Made by a program: the position numbers and the translations under genes. Shown here piece after piece: positions 12,530 to 21,236 of a stretch of DNA of 64,000 bases; within the stretch, counting starts at the first letter, position 1, and each line of letters opens with the position of its first letter. Below the pieces are notes generated by a model. The model worked only from the letters and a program-made list of their open reading frames with translations, searched no databases and had not been told where the DNA came from. The stretch spans positions 105,594 to 169,593 of the forward strand of contig NZ_LYMI01000067.1 of the NCBI RefSeq assembly GCF_001660815.1, given 5' to 3'. This DNA is from Xanthomonas nasturtii (GTDB taxonomy: Bacteria > Pseudomonadota > Gammaproteobacteria > Xanthomonadales > Xanthomonadaceae).

Positions 12530-14659
12530 TTACCCGCCGGCACCGTGCGCGCCCGCATGCGCGGCTGGCCCCTCGGCCGAGGCCGCTCGGGCAGGGCGCA
12601 ACAGGTGGGTGAGCGTGCCGATGCTGTCAGTGACGCGGTCGATGGTGTCGGCCAGCGCAGCGGTGGTCGGCGAGGTGTCGGGTAATGCGGCCAGCGCATC
12701 GGAAAGCTGGCGCTCGGCATTGCGCAAGGTGGCCGTAGCAGGAATGCCGCCGTTGCGCAGGCAATCGATCAGCTCCGACAGCGCCTGGTCGGCCTGCTGC
12801 GCGAATGCGGGCAACGCCTCCAGTGCGGGCAGCGGGTGGCCATCGCGCAGCACCGCTTCCAGCAGCAGGGTGGCGCGGATCAGGCGGTTGCCATTGGCCA
12901 GCAGCGATTCGGCCAGTTTGAGTTCCTGCAGATTGCGCCGGCTGCGCGGCTCGCCACGCAACCGCTCGATCGACGCCTGCGCATTGGTGCGCGCCACCCG
13001 CGCGGCGGCACGGCTATCGCTCAGGCCATCCATCTGACCAAGCAACAGGTGGCGCAGATGGTCGCGGTACGCGCTGAGCAGTTGCGCCAGCGAGGCGCGG
13101 ATATGCCGGCGTTCGCGCGTCGGCCACAGCGCGTAGGCGATCAACGCCAGTGCGCTACCGGCCACGGTGGCCAGCAGGCGCGCGCCGACCGCCTCGCCCG
13201 GCGATACGCCTTCCAACGACAGCAGCAACACCAGCATGCCGGTCAGAAACGCCACGCCGATGCCGTAGTTCACCTGCGTCAGCAACCGAAACCCAAGGCA
13301 AAACAGCGCCAGCAAGGCCATGCGGATGCTGGCCCCGTCCATGGCCAGATGCGCGAGCAAGGTGGCCACCAGCAACCCAACGAAGGTGCCGGCCACGCGC
13401 AATGCGCCGAAGCTGAAGGTGCCGCCGAAATCCGGCTTGAGCACGATCGCGGTGGTCATCGGAATCCAGAAGCCATGCGGAATCTGTTGCCAGCGCTGGA
13501 AGGCGATGGCCAACGCCAGGCACACGCCGCAGCGCAAGGCGTGCCGGAAGGCGACCGACGACAGATCCAGATTTGCGCGCAAGGTGGCCCAGGTTGCGGC
13601 AGGGCGCAGTGCCGCCGGCAGGCGCGCTTCGGCCAGTTGCGCCTGGATTTCGCCGCGGCTGCTGGCCCAGTGCGCGTTGCGGATCAGCGCACGCAACTGG
13701 CCGCCCAGGCCGTGCGCGCGCGCCACCGCCACGCGCACCAACCGGCGTTCGCGGGTATCGGCGTTGTCGTGCCGAAACTGCGCCAACGCACCGACCAGAT
13801 CGTCGAAGCCGGTCATCGAGGCATTGGCTGCCACCGGGTCTTCGCCTATGGTCATCGCATGCGCGAGTTGCTCCAGCACGATGGCGCTGCGTTGCAGCAC
13901 GCGTTCGATGGCCGGGCGTGCCTGCGAGTCGGTCAGGCGGGTGTCGGCATCGGCCAGCGACAGCAGCTCCAGCCTTATGCGGTCGCACAGCTCGGCGATG
14001 ATGCGAAAGCTCTGCACCGCAATTGCGCGCGAGCGATGTTCGCCGTGCAGCATCACCATCGCTTCGAGCACTTCCTGCGTGGCAGGCGGCGCTGCGCTGG
14101 CTTCCGGGCGCTGCCGCGCGATGCCGGCCAGCTGGCGCATCAACTCCGCCAACGCAAAGCGCTCCGGGCGATAGCGCTGCAGTGGCCAGGCCGCCAGCGC
14201 CAGCAACACCTGCAGCAGGCCGCCGGCGAAGATCAACGCCGCCACGCCGGGCGCCTGCTGCACCGGCAGCCGCATGTCGGCGCTGACCACCAGCAGGATC
14301 ATGCTGGTCAGGCCGATCCGCGCGGCCACCGGGCCGAGCGCCACCAGCAAGCCGCCGCCCAGGCCAAGCAACAGGCCGGCCAGCACCAGTGCCGGGGTGT
14401 TGTGGCCGACCCAGATGCCCAGCAATGCCGCCAGTCCGGCCGCCAGCGCCGCCATCAGCATGCGCTGCAGGCGTGCGCGATACGGCCCGGGCTGGTCGGA
14501 GAACATGGTGTTGAGCGCGCCACTGCACACGGCCAGGCCGGCGGACACATGCCCTGTGGCAACGCCGATCGCCAGCGGCAGGACCACCGCAGCGGTGTTG
14601 CGCAGCGCCACGCGCAAGGGCACATCGCGCGGTTTGAGGTCGATCAGTGCGCGCAGCAT
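12530..14659 (-). CDS. FUSC-family inner-membrane transporter (AaeB/YccS-like)
   Basis: A protein of about 709 residues with the two-halved architecture of FUSC aromatic-acid efflux proteins. There is an N-terminal block of roughly six membrane helices (VVLPLAIGVATGHVSAGLAV through LLQVLLALAAWPL), a cytoplasmic helical region of about 200 residues, then a second helix block from VCLALAIAF to LALIAYALWP containing HGFWIPMTTAIVLKPDFGGT, the FUSC signature. A second cytoplasmic tail follows. The start is uncertain: in-frame ATGs at 14695, 14683 and 14659 all lack a clear ribosome site, and 14659 is chosen because the product then begins MLRALIDLKPRD like homologues. Sitting between haaO and kynU, it may export an aromatic intermediate; substrate unknown. 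Confidence 0.82.
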   Translation of the reverse strand: MLRALIDLKPRDVPLRVALRNTAAVVLPLAIGVATGHVSAGLAVCSGALNTMFSDQPGPYRARLQRMLMAALAAGLAALLGIWVGHNTPALVLAGLLLGLGGGLLVALGPVAARIGLTSMILLVVSADMRLPVQQAPGVAALIFAGGLLQVLLALAAWPLQRYRPERFALAELMRQLAGIARQRPEASAAPPATQEVLEAMVMLHGEHRSRAIAVQSFRIIAELCDRIRLELLSLADADTRLTDSQARPAIERVLQRSAIVLEQLAHAMTIGEDPVAANASMTGFDDLVGALAQFRHDNADTRERRLVRVAVARAHGLGGQLRALIRNAHWASSRGEIQAQLAEARLPAALRPAATWATLRANLDLSSVAFRHALRCGVCLALAIAFQRWQQIPHGFWIPMTTAIVLKPDFGGTFSFGALRVAGTFVGLLVATLLAHLAMDGASIRMALLALFCLGFRLLTQVNYGIGVAFLTGMLVLLLSLEGVSPGEAVGARLLATVAGSALALIAYALWPTRERRHIRASLAQLLSAYRDHLRHLLLGQMDGLSDSRAAARVARTNAQASIERLRGEPRSRRNLQELKLAESLLANGNRLIRATLLLEAVLRDGHPLPALEALPAFAQQADQALSELIDCLRNGGIPATATLRNAERQLSDALAALPDTSPTTAALADTIDRVTDSIGTLTHLLRPARAASAEGPAAHAGAHGAGG

Positions 14660-15020
14660 GATGCGGGTTTCAACGCATGCCATTGGCGCATCCACTGCGC
14701 GCGATCACCGGAAGCAGCCTGCATCGACAGATCCACGATGCGATCTGCGGCGCCTGGTGTCAGATGGATCATTGCCCCTCTTCCATCGGGGCGAGAAGGC
14801 ACGGATTGCGTGCCACGGGCGCGCCTGCCTTGGAGCGCCCGTGGCGCAAGTGCGGGCAGGGGCGCGAAGCGGGAGTTGGGGCAAGGGTACGAGCGAAACT
14901 GCGGACTTCTCGGATACGCAGACGCAGCGCTGCTGACGCACGCAAGCTCGGCAAACGCGGCTAAAACCAGAGTTTCCGTACGAGCGATCACGGACATCGC
15001 GCTACCGGTATTCGCCGCAA
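14660..15020. other. intergenic region with degenerate palindromic repeat
   Basis: About 360 bases without a supported gene. From roughly 14773 to 14910 the sequence (CCCCTCTTCCATCGGGGCG at the left, GTTGGGGCAAGGGTACGAGC at the right) looks like a decayed copy of the repeat seen near 20.2 and 26.8 kb. The match is by eye only. Confidence 0.4.
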
Positions 15021-15569
15021 TCACATGCCGCTGCCACCTTGTCTTTCGGTCGCGGCATAACGCTCAGGCGCTGGATGCAGGTGCCCGCACTGCGAACAAG
15101 TGCGCAGTGCGAGCGAACGGTAGAAATGATCGAACACCGGAGGAAAGTCGGTTTCGATGTTTTGCAACGGAAACATCGCCTCATACAACCTGTGATTGCA
15201 CTGCGGGCAATACCACTGCAGGCCGTCCTGCTCGCCGGGCAAACGCTCGCGTTCGATCACCAGCCCGATCGAGCCGGCAGCGCGTTGCGGCGAATGCGCC
15301 ACCTTGGGCGGCAGCAGAAAGATCTCGCCGGCCCGGATCGGGATGTCGCGCGCCACGCCGTCGTCCTGCACCTTCAACACCATCTCGCCTTCGAGCTGGA
15401 AGAACCACTCCGGGCCTTCGTCGTAGTGATAGTCGGTGCGCGCGTTCGGCCCACCCACAATCATGATGATGAAGCCATCCTGCTGGATGCACTTGTTGCC
15501 CACCGGCGGCTTGAGCAGGTGGCGGTGTTGCTCGATCCAGGCATGCAGGTTGATCGGTGGGACCAGCAT
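15021..15569 (-). CDS. nbaC: 3-hydroxyanthranilate 3,4-dioxygenase
   Basis: A cupin ring-opening enzyme whose product closes spontaneously to quinolinate, the precursor taken by NadC in NAD synthesis. The 182-residue protein has the three iron ligands at His48, Glu54 and His92, spaced as in the Cupriavidus enzyme. It also has the second, rubredoxin-like Cys4 iron site typical of bacterial forms: Cys121, Cys124, Cys158 and Cys161. The start at 15569 gives the family N-terminus [11 protein letters not shown]; the frame is open further upstream without homology. It is the first gene of the kynurenine cluster. The name haaO is also used. Confidence 0.95.
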   Translation of the reverse strand: MLVPPINLHAWIEQHRHLLKPPVGNKCIQQDGFIIMIVGGPNARTDYHYDEGPEWFFQLEGEMVLKVQDDGVARDIPIRAGEIFLLPPKVAHSPQRAAGSIGLVIERERLPGEQDGLQWYCPQCNHRLYEAMFPLQNIETDFPPVFDHFYRSLALRTCSQCGHLHPAPERYAATERQGGSGM

Positions 15570-15798
15570 CGACGGTTCTCGATATGGAAGACGCCCAGCA
15601 TAGCCAAGCGACGGCGCCGATGGGCGCCGCCGCGAACGACCCACCCCGTGTCACGCGCGCGCTGGGCGGACGTGACCGGCACCTGATGCGGCAAGAGCCT
15701 GATGCGGCAGTGCCGCGGGTCTGCGTTTACGGGTGTTGGCAAGCCTTGAGCACACTAGCTGGACGGTTATGCGCCAGAGTGCGCCGCCGCTGCAGCCC

Positions 15799-16461
15799 TC
15801 AGCGTTCTTCGTGATCGGCCTGGATCTTCGCCAGTGCTGCGTCGTAGCGTTCCTGCAGCAGCTCGGGGCGGTTGATCGACATGCCCAGGTCGTGCGCGTG
15901 GCCATCGCGCAGGCTGTACACCCAACCATGCACGCACAGTTCCTGACCGCGGTCCCAGGCATCGCGCACGATGGTGGTGCGGCACACGTTGACCACCTGT
16001 TCAAGCACGTTGAGCTCGCACAGACGCGCATGTTGCACCGGTAGATCGCCGGCGTCGTGCAGGCAGGCTTCGTGCTTGTCGGCCACGTCGGTGACATGGC
16101 GGATCCAGTTGTCGACCAGGCCCATGCGCTTCTGGGTCAGGCTGGCGAACACGCCGCCGCAGCCGTAATGGCCCACCACCAGCACGTGCTTGACCTTGAG
16201 CACGTCCACCGCGAACTGGATCACCGACAGGCAATTCAGGTCGGTGTGCACCACCACGTTGGCGATATTGCGATGGACGAACACCTCGCCCGGCGCCATG
16301 TCGATGATCTGGTTGGCCGGGACGCGCGAATCGGAGCAACCGATCCACAGGTATTCCGGCGTCTGCTGCGTGGACAGCTTGGAAAAGAATTCCGGGTCTT
16401 CGCGGCGGATACGCTCGGACCAGGCGCGGTTGTTTTCAAGTAAATGGTTGAGCTCGTTCAT
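15799..16461 (-). CDS. can: beta-class carbonic anhydrase
   Basis: Interconverts CO2 and bicarbonate in the cytoplasm. The 220-residue protein has the complete zinc site and Asp-Arg dyad of the beta class: Cys42, Asp44 and Arg46 in WIGCSDSRVPAN, then His98 and Cys101 in VVGHYGCGGV. Length matches E. coli Can (220). The start at 16461 yields MNELNHLLENNRAWS, the usual family beginning; an upstream extension to 16578 is not supported. Confidence 0.96.
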   Translation of the reverse strand: MNELNHLLENNRAWSERIRREDPEFFSKLSTQQTPEYLWIGCSDSRVPANQIIDMAPGEVFVHRNIANVVVHTDLNCLSVIQFAVDVLKVKHVLVVGHYGCGGVFASLTQKRMGLVDNWIRHVTDVADKHEACLHDAGDLPVQHARLCELNVLEQVVNVCRTTIVRDAWDRGQELCVHGWVYSLRDGHAHDLGMSINRPELLQERYDAALAKIQADHEER

Positions 16462-16546
16462 GCGCGCAGTATTCCAGATGCGGGAGGGAAGGACGCGGTG
16501 GACACAGGAGCCATAAAGCCGTGGTGCAGGATACGGATCGGTGCGC

Positions 16547-17185
16547 TCAGGCCGCGCCAGCGCGTGCGCGCAATGCATCGCGCATCAACGTGGCCACCTC
16601 GCGCGCATCGGTCGACGCCTGCAGCGCCAGCGCATCGCTCACTGCCCCAATATTGCCGGCCGGGTGGTTCTGGCTCAGCTTGAAGGTCAGTTCGATACGG
16701 CCTGGAACGAAGCGGAAGCCGACCAGGCCACGCAGTTGCCGGCGATGACTGTCGCGCGCCATGTCGAACACCCAGTCGCTGCCGACGCGCTGTTCGAAAT
16801 GCGCGCTCATGCGCCCGATCAGATCGCCCAGCTCCGCCTCATCGCTCACCGGCTCGCAGCGTCCATGCAGATGCGCAACGGCGTAGTTCCAGGTGGGTAC
16901 GCGCGCGGCCGCTTCCTTGTCCAGATACCAGGTGGGCGAGACATAGGCGTGCGGCCCCTGCAGCACGATCACCGCATTGCCGGGACTATGCGCCTGCGGA
17001 TTGGGGCGTGCCCAATGGCCTTCGATGACCACATCCTGCCCGTCGCGTCGATACAGCACCGGCAACTGCGAGATCGCCGGTTGGCCATCGGCACCCTGGC
17101 TGATCAGGGTGACAAACGCATCGCGTGCGAACAGCCAGTCCAGCAAGGCCAGATCGGTCTGCGCAAACGCGCGTGGGGCATACAT
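16547..17185 (-). CDS. PaiB-like FMN-binding protein
   Basis: A 212-residue member of the FMN-binding PaiB family, described in Bacillus as a negative regulator of sporulation and degradative enzyme genes. Visible hallmarks are MYAPRAFAQTD at the N-terminus, IEGHWARPNPQA, VIVLQGPHAYVSPTWY and VPTWNYAVAHLHG in the split-barrel flavin domain, and a C-terminal FKLSQNHPAGNI segment. The family often acts as a flavin-dependent enzyme rather than a true DNA-binding regulator, and no helix-turn-helix is evident. It is followed at a distance of 85 bases by carbonic anhydrase. Confidence 0.85.
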   Translation of the reverse strand: MYAPRAFAQTDLALLDWLFARDAFVTLISQGADGQPAISQLPVLYRRDGQDVVIEGHWARPNPQAHSPGNAVIVLQGPHAYVSPTWYLDKEAAARVPTWNYAVAHLHGRCEPVSDEAELGDLIGRMSAHFEQRVGSDWVFDMARDSHRRQLRGLVGFRFVPGRIELTFKLSQNHPAGNIGAVSDALALQASTDAREVATLMRDALRARAGAA

Positions 17186-17186
17186 G

Positions 17187-17513
17187 TCAGGCGCGGCCGC
17201 CCATGCTCACCACCATGCGCGCGCGCAGGTCGGCGTCGTCATCGCCCTGCGGTGGCGACACTTCGTGCAGCGAGAAACCGCGGATCAGCGCGTCCTCTTC
17301 GTCCAGCCCGTCCAGCGCCACGAATTCGGCGTCGAACAAGGCCGCACGCGCGCTGTCTTCGCTGTCGTAAGGCAGCGTCTTGCCGTCGCTGTCCAGCACC
17401 TCGGCGGTACCGGCTTCATTGACGCGCAGGCGTGCCCAGATCAGCGTGCGGCCGATCGTGGCCAGCCACCAGGAGTCGTGTGCGCCCTGCACCGCGTCTT
17501 CGTACGTCGTCAT
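17187..17513 (-). CDS. small hypothetical protein, asnS-linked (third of three)
   Basis: A 108-residue soluble, acidic protein (about a fifth Asp/Glu) that I do not recognise. It begins MTTYEDAVQGAHDSWWLAT and has no signal peptide or membrane segment. Its ATG overlaps the stop of the preceding small gene (ATGA), so it is translationally coupled. It ends one base before the PaiB-like gene begins, so a run of five genes from asnS to PaiB may be one transcript. Confidence 0.75.
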   Translation of the reverse strand: MTTYEDAVQGAHDSWWLATIGRTLIWARLRVNEAGTAEVLDSDGKTLPYDSEDSARAALFDAEFVALDGLDEEDALIRGFSLHEVSPPQGDDDADLRARMVVSMGGRA

Positions 17514-17815
17514 GGCATTACCTTGGAAAGCAGCCCGAGCAGGGCCGCCATGCCCAGGCCGAAAAAGATGGTGAGCAGCGACAGCCAGGCGGGGGTGGCC
17601 AGACCGGACAGTGCACCGTCGCGGTAGCTGCGGTAACGGCGCGCCAGCAACCAGCGCCACGCCTTGGGACTGATGAAGGCCGGGTCGCCGAAGCTGGCCA
17701 GCGCATCCGGGTGGCGGTCGCGCAGGTGCACCAACGTCAGTGGCCAGAAGATCAGCAGTGCGGTCAAACCCGCGACGGCGACACCGACAAAACACAGTGC
17801 GAAGAACAGCGTCAT
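17510..17815 (-). CDS. small membrane protein, asnS-linked (second of three)
   Basis: A 101-residue protein with two predicted membrane helices: residues 3-26 (LFFALCFVGVAVAGLTALLIFWPL) and about 76-96 (LSLLTIFFGLGMAALLGLL). The intervening loop is basic (RRYRSYRDG). Its start overlaps the preceding stop and its stop overlaps the next start, both as ATGA. No family assignment is possible by eye. Confidence 0.75.
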   Translation of the reverse strand: MTLFFALCFVGVAVAGLTALLIFWPLTLVHLRDRHPDALASFGDPAFISPKAWRWLLARRYRSYRDGALSGLATPAWLSLLTIFFGLGMAALLGLLSKVMP

Positions 17816-18189
17816 GCGGCGTGCTCCGTGGGTGGGGCATCGAATTGGCCAATGATGTCAATCAGGCCGACGATAGTGTCATTCGACGCATCCAGTTCTT
17901 CGGCCGGGATCCACCACTTGGTGTGGTGTGCGCCGCCGACTTTTTGGATGGGGTAGTGTTCGACGAACGCTGCGCGTACCTCGAACTGCGCGACATAGCC
18001 AACCCCGCTGTCCTTAACGTTCCAGCGCGACGCGATTTCTTTGGCGTAGCGCTGGTGGGTGACCGGGTAAAAGAGCGGTTGCTCCGGCAACCGTGGCGGC
18101 CACCGTTGGAAGCCGGGGTCGCGCACCAACGCGTATTCCTCCGGCCCCAGCGGGCGGTACATGGTGACCGTGGCCGCCGCGGTCGTCAC
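17812..18189 (-). CDS. ADP-ribosylation/crystallin J1-like small protein, asnS-linked (first of three)
   Basis: A 125-residue protein read from a GTG start at 18189, with GGAG 7 bases upstream inside the end of asnS; an internal ATG at 18162 is the alternative. The core GFQRWPPRLPEQPLFYPV, then YAKEIASRWN, recalls short proteins often labelled ADP-ribosylation/crystallin J1 in databases, a weak label that says nothing firm about activity. The start lies 2 bases after the asnS stop, so it is almost certainly co-transcribed. Confidence 0.75.
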   Translation of the reverse strand: MTTAAATVTMYRPLGPEEYALVRDPGFQRWPPRLPEQPLFYPVTHQRYAKEIASRWNVKDSGVGYVAQFEVRAAFVEHYPIQKVGGAHHTKWWIPAEELDASNDTIVGLIDIIGQFDAPPTEHAA

Positions 18190-18190
18190 C

Positions 18191-19585
18191 TCAGAACTCC
18201 GCGCTGCCCGGCGCGCGCGGGTAGGGGATGGCGTCGCGGATGTTGCTCAGCCCGCACACGTACACCACCAGGCGCTCGAAGCCCAGGCCGAAGCCGGCAT
18301 GCGGCACCGAGCCGTAGCGACGGAAATCGCGGTACCAGCTGTAGTGCTCCTTATCCAGGCCGAATTGCGCCATGCGCGCATCCAGCACATCCAGGCGTTC
18401 TTCGCGCTGGCTACCACCGATGATCTCGCCGATGCCCGGCGCCAGCACGTCCATCGCCGCGACGGTCTTGCCGTCGTCGTTCAGGCGCATGTAGAACGCC
18501 TTGATGTGCTCGGGATAATTGGTGACCACCACCGGGCGGCCGATGTGTTCTTCGGTCAGCCAGCGTTCGTGCTCGGTCTGCAGGTCCAGGCCCCATTCCA
18601 CCGGGAAATCGAACTTCTTGCCGGAGTTCTGCAGCAGCTTCACCGCCTCGGTGTAGTCGATCTGCTCGAACGGGGCATTGATGAAGGCTTCCAGTTTGCT
18701 GATCGCGTTCTTGTCCACACGCTCGGCCAGAAACGCCAGGTCGTCGCCTCGTTCGTCCAGTACCGCACGGAACAGATACTTGAGGAACTGCTCGGCCAGA
18801 CGTGCGTCTTCGGCCAGATCGGCGAAGGCGATTTCCGGCTCGATCATCCAGAACTCGGCCAGATGGCGCGTGGTGTGGCTGTTTTCCGCGCGGAAGGTGG
18901 GGCCGAAGGTGTAGACCTTGCTCAGCGCCAGGCAGTACGCCTCCACGTTGAGCTGGCCGGACACGGTGAGGAAGGTTTCCTTGCCGAAGAAGTCGCGGCT
19001 GAAATCCACGTTGCCGGTGGCATCGCGCGGCAGGTTGACCATGTCCAGCGTGGAGACGCGGAACATCTGCCCGGCGCCTTCGGCGTCGGAGGTGGTGATG
19101 ATCGGGGTGCTGATCCAGTTGAAGCCGTTCTGATGGAAGAACCGGTGCACCGCCTGCGCCAGGCTGTTACGGATACGCGTCACCGCGCCGAACAGATTGG
19201 TGCGCGGGCGCAGGTGCGCTACTTCGCGCAGGAATTCCGGCGACATCGGCTTGGGCTGGATCGGGTAGGTCAGCGGGTCTTCGACCCAGCCGACGATCTC
19301 CACGCCGCTGGCCTGGATCTCGAACGACTGGCCCTTGCCCTGCGACTTCACCAGCACGCCCTTGGCGATCAGCGAGCAGCCACTGGTCAGGCGCTTGATC
19401 TCGTCGAAATTGGGCAGCGTGTCGTTGGCCACCACCTGGATCGGAGCGAAGCACGAGCCATCGGTCACGTTGATGAAGGCCAGCCCGGCAGATCCGCGCA
19501 GCGTGCGCACCCACCCCCGCACCGTGACTTCGCCGCCTTCCGGGAGCTTGCCCGCAAGCGCATGTTCAACGCTGACCACCGTCAT
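18191..19585 (-). CDS. asnS: asparagine--tRNA ligase
   Basis: A class II aminoacyl-tRNA synthetase that charges tRNA(Asn). The 464-residue product (E. coli 466) has an N-terminal OB-fold anticodon-binding domain (about 1-115, with [13 protein letters not shown]), class II motif 2 ([21 protein letters not shown]) and motif 3 ([13 protein letters not shown]) near the C-terminus. The [11 protein letters not shown] phrase is typical of AsnRS/AspRS. It heads a compact minus-strand group with three small genes that follow without spacing. Confidence 0.97.
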   Translation of the reverse strand: MTVVSVEHALAGKLPEGGEVTVRGWVRTLRGSAGLAFINVTDGSCFAPIQVVANDTLPNFDEIKRLTSGCSLIAKGVLVKSQGKGQSFEIQASGVEIVGWVEDPLTYPIQPKPMSPEFLREVAHLRPRTNLFGAVTRIRNSLAQAVHRFFHQNGFNWISTPIITTSDAEGAGQMFRVSTLDMVNLPRDATGNVDFSRDFFGKETFLTVSGQLNVEAYCLALSKVYTFGPTFRAENSHTTRHLAEFWMIEPEIAFADLAEDARLAEQFLKYLFRAVLDERGDDLAFLAERVDKNAISKLEAFINAPFEQIDYTEAVKLLQNSGKKFDFPVEWGLDLQTEHERWLTEEHIGRPVVVTNYPEHIKAFYMRLNDDGKTVAAMDVLAPGIGEIIGGSQREERLDVLDARMAQFGLDKEHYSWYRDFRRYGSVPHAGFGLGFERLVVYVCGLSNIRDAIPYPRAPGSAEF

Positions 19586-19789
19586 GACTGTTCCTCGCCG
19601 TAGCGATCTTGAATGGCCTGCGAGTTTACTGGCTGCGGGCGCGCCGGCGCGAGCATCTGAACAGGTTGCCGAACGCTGCGCTTGTCGCAGGCGCGCGCTG
19701 CCCCCATCTGTTGCAGACGCCGCTGCCCGGCGTGCCGCCCGGTTGTTGCGGCCTCGCTATACTTGCCACCACTGTTTTGGAGTGCCCTC

Positions 19790-20128
19790 ATGGCCGTCAG
19801 CCTCACCCCCGCCGCGCTGGAGCGCGTGCAGCGTTTCGTGCAGCAGACCCCGGGTGCGTTGGGTCTGCGCTTTGGCGTGACCAAGACCGGTTGTTCCGGC
19901 TGGGGCCACATCACCGACCTGGCGCGCGAGAAGCGCGCCGACGATGCGGTGTTCGAGCAGGGCGGGGTGCGCATCTTCGTCGATCCCACCAGCCTGCCGC
20001 TGGTGGATGGCACCTGCATCGATTTCGGCAAGCATGGCCTGAGCGAGACCTTCACCTTCAGCAATCCCAACGCGACCGCCGAATGCGGCTGCGGGGAGAG
20101 CTTCACGACCGAAGCCGAGCATCGTTGA
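19790..20128 (+). CDS. iscA: IscA/SufA-type iron-sulfur cluster carrier
   Basis: A 112-residue A-type carrier that accepts and transfers Fe-S clusters. The three conserved cysteines are Cys35 (TGCSG), Cys99 and Cys101 (ECGCG). The start at 19790 follows TTTTGGAG at a proper distance and gives MAVSLTPAALERV, the normal N-terminus; frames opening earlier are not supported. Whether it is IscA, SufA or ErpA in function cannot be settled: the isc genes are not adjacent. Confidence 0.88.
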   Translation: MAVSLTPAALERVQRFVQQTPGALGLRFGVTKTGCSGWGHITDLAREKRADDAVFEQGGVRIFVDPTSLPLVDGTCIDFGKHGLSETFTFSNPNATAECGCGESFTTEAEHR

Positions 20129-20156
20129 GTCCGGCTGAGCCAACCGGCACTGGAGT

Positions 20157-20292
20157 TCCTTCTCCCCTCGGGAGAAGGTGCCCGAAGGGCGGATGAGGGT
20201 ACGGGCGAAGCCATGAGCCTTCGAAATTCTGCGCGGGCTTCGCCACCGGACCCTCACCCCAACCCCTCTCCCGAGGGGAGAGGGGCTTTGGA
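20157..20292. repeat. xanthomonad palindromic intergenic repeat, copy 1
   Basis: An element of about 135 bases with two GC-rich hairpins at its ends: TTCTCCCCTCGGGAGAAGG on the left and CCCTCTCCCGAGGGGAGAGG on the right. They enclose GGATGAGGGTACGGGCGAAG and ACCCTCACCCCAACC arms. A second copy lies at about 26752-26893 in reverse orientation. Mainly a non-coding repeat; transcripts through it would fold strongly, so it may also act as a terminator or stability element. Confidence 0.75.
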
Positions 20293-20395
20293 GCGTCTTT
20301 GCGGCCCAGCTGGTTGCGGCTAAACGCCTGAACTGCCATACTTTCCGGCTTCCTGCCCGTCCGGGCTGGGAACCCTTGCTCCACCGGCCGCTTGC

Positions 20396-20430
20396 GCGGG
20401 CTACCGGGGAGCTGTCCGGCCCACGTGGCC
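20396..20430 (+). promoter_or_regulatory. possible S6:S18 autoregulatory leader hairpin of rpsF
   Basis: Just upstream of rpsF, GGGCTACCGG and CCGGCCC arms can pair around GGAGCTGT, leaving CCG exposed. Many bacteria carry an rpsF leader structure with conserved CCG that binds the S6-S18 complex. Position and the CCG fit; the full consensus was not checked. Confidence 0.3.
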
Positions 20431-20451
20431 ACATCCGAAAGGTAAAACAAC

Positions 20452-20886
20452 ATGAGTCGTCATTACGAAGTCGTGTTCCTGGTCCATCCGGACCAGAGCG
20501 AGCAGGTCCCGGCCATGATCGAGCGCTACAAGTCGCTGATCGAGGGCGGTAACGGCACCATCCACCGTCTGGAAGACTGGGGCCGTCGTCAGCTGGCCTA
20601 CCCGATCCAGAACCTGGTGAAGGCGCACTACGTGCTGCTCAACATCGAAGTCGACCAGGCCGTGCTGAGCGAGCTGGTGGAAAGCTTCCGCTTCAACGAT
20701 GCGGTGCTGCGTCACCTGGTCGTCAAGCGCGATGGCCCGGACACCGAGCAGTCGCTGATCATGAAGAGCAAGGACGAGAAGGGCGACAAGCCCGAGCGTA
20801 GCGAGCGTCGTCGTCGCGATGACGATGAGGGCGATGCTGCACCTGCCGCCACCGATACCGACGGCGACAACGCCGAAGCCGCTTAA
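20452..20886 (+). CDS. rpsF: 30S ribosomal protein S6
   Basis: A small-subunit protein that binds S18 and helix 22 of 16S rRNA. The 144-residue sequence begins [19 protein letters not shown] and has the conserved [13 protein letters not shown] segment and YVLLNIE. Beyond residue 107 it carries a highly charged, probably disordered tail ([19 protein letters not shown] then acidic residues), longer than the basic S6 fold but common in proteobacteria, where the tail can be glutamylated. It is first in an rpsF-rpsR-rplI order, with the ribosome site AAGG 7 bases before the ATG. Confidence 0.97.
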   Translation: MSRHYEVVFLVHPDQSEQVPAMIERYKSLIEGGNGTIHRLEDWGRRQLAYPIQNLVKAHYVLLNIEVDQAVLSELVESFRFNDAVLRHLVVKRDGPDTEQSLIMKSKDEKGDKPERSERRRRDDDEGDAAPAATDTDGDNAEAA

Positions 20887-20897
20887 GGAGCGCTGTC

Positions 20898-21128
20898 ATG
20901 TCCAAGTTCTTCCGTCGTCGCAAGTTCTGCAAGTTCACCGCCGAGGGCGTCAAAGAGATCGACTACAAGGATCTCAATACCCTGCGCCAGTACCTCACCG
21001 AGAACGGTAAGATCGTTCCGAGCCGCGTGACCGGCACCAAGTCCAAGTACCAGCGTCAGCTGGCGACGGCCGTCAAGCGCTCGCGTTTCCTGGCGCTGAT
21101 TCCGTACACGGACAATCACGACGTCTAA
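20898..21128 (+). CDS. rpsR: 30S ribosomal protein S18
   Basis: A 76-residue small-subunit protein that partners S6. It starts [22 protein letters not shown] and includes the conserved [18 protein letters not shown] and [19 protein letters not shown]. It begins 11 bases after the rpsF stop with an AAGGAG ribosome site, so the two are co-transcribed. Cys11 is the typical first residue of the S18 zinc-like cysteine set, of which the others are absent here, as in C-minus forms. Confidence 0.97.
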   Translation: MSKFFRRRKFCKFTAEGVKEIDYKDLNTLRQYLTENGKIVPSRVTGTKSKYQRQLATAVKRSRFLALIPYTDNHDV

Positions 21129-21173
21129 GCAATTCCGCGCAGGAGTCCGCATGTGTGCGGCTCCTTGCGCAAG

Positions 21174-21236
21174 ACCCGCACGGTTGTGAGTCCCTCACAA
21201 TAGCCCGCACGGTTGTATGTGAGTCCCTCACAAGAG
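21174..21236. repeat. tandem repeat with internal palindrome between rpsR and rplI
   Basis: About two copies of a roughly 30-base unit, AGCCCGCACGGTTG...TGTGAGTCCCTCACAA. Each unit has an internal inverted repeat TGTGAG-TCC-CTCACA (21185-21199 and 21218-21232). A third partial CCCGCAC begins the terminator-like hairpin that follows. Confidence 0.7.

Larger units (their letters stand above)
20129..20451. other. iscA-rpsF intergenic region
   Basis: Contains the inverted palindromic repeat listed separately and, next to rpsF, a GC-rich leader. No gene seen. Confidence 0.6.

Noticed and set aside
17812..18189. A toxin-antitoxin pair with the small membrane gene
   Set aside because: No toxin or antitoxin motif or autoregulatory region is evident; the genes are coupled to asnS rather than to their own promoter.
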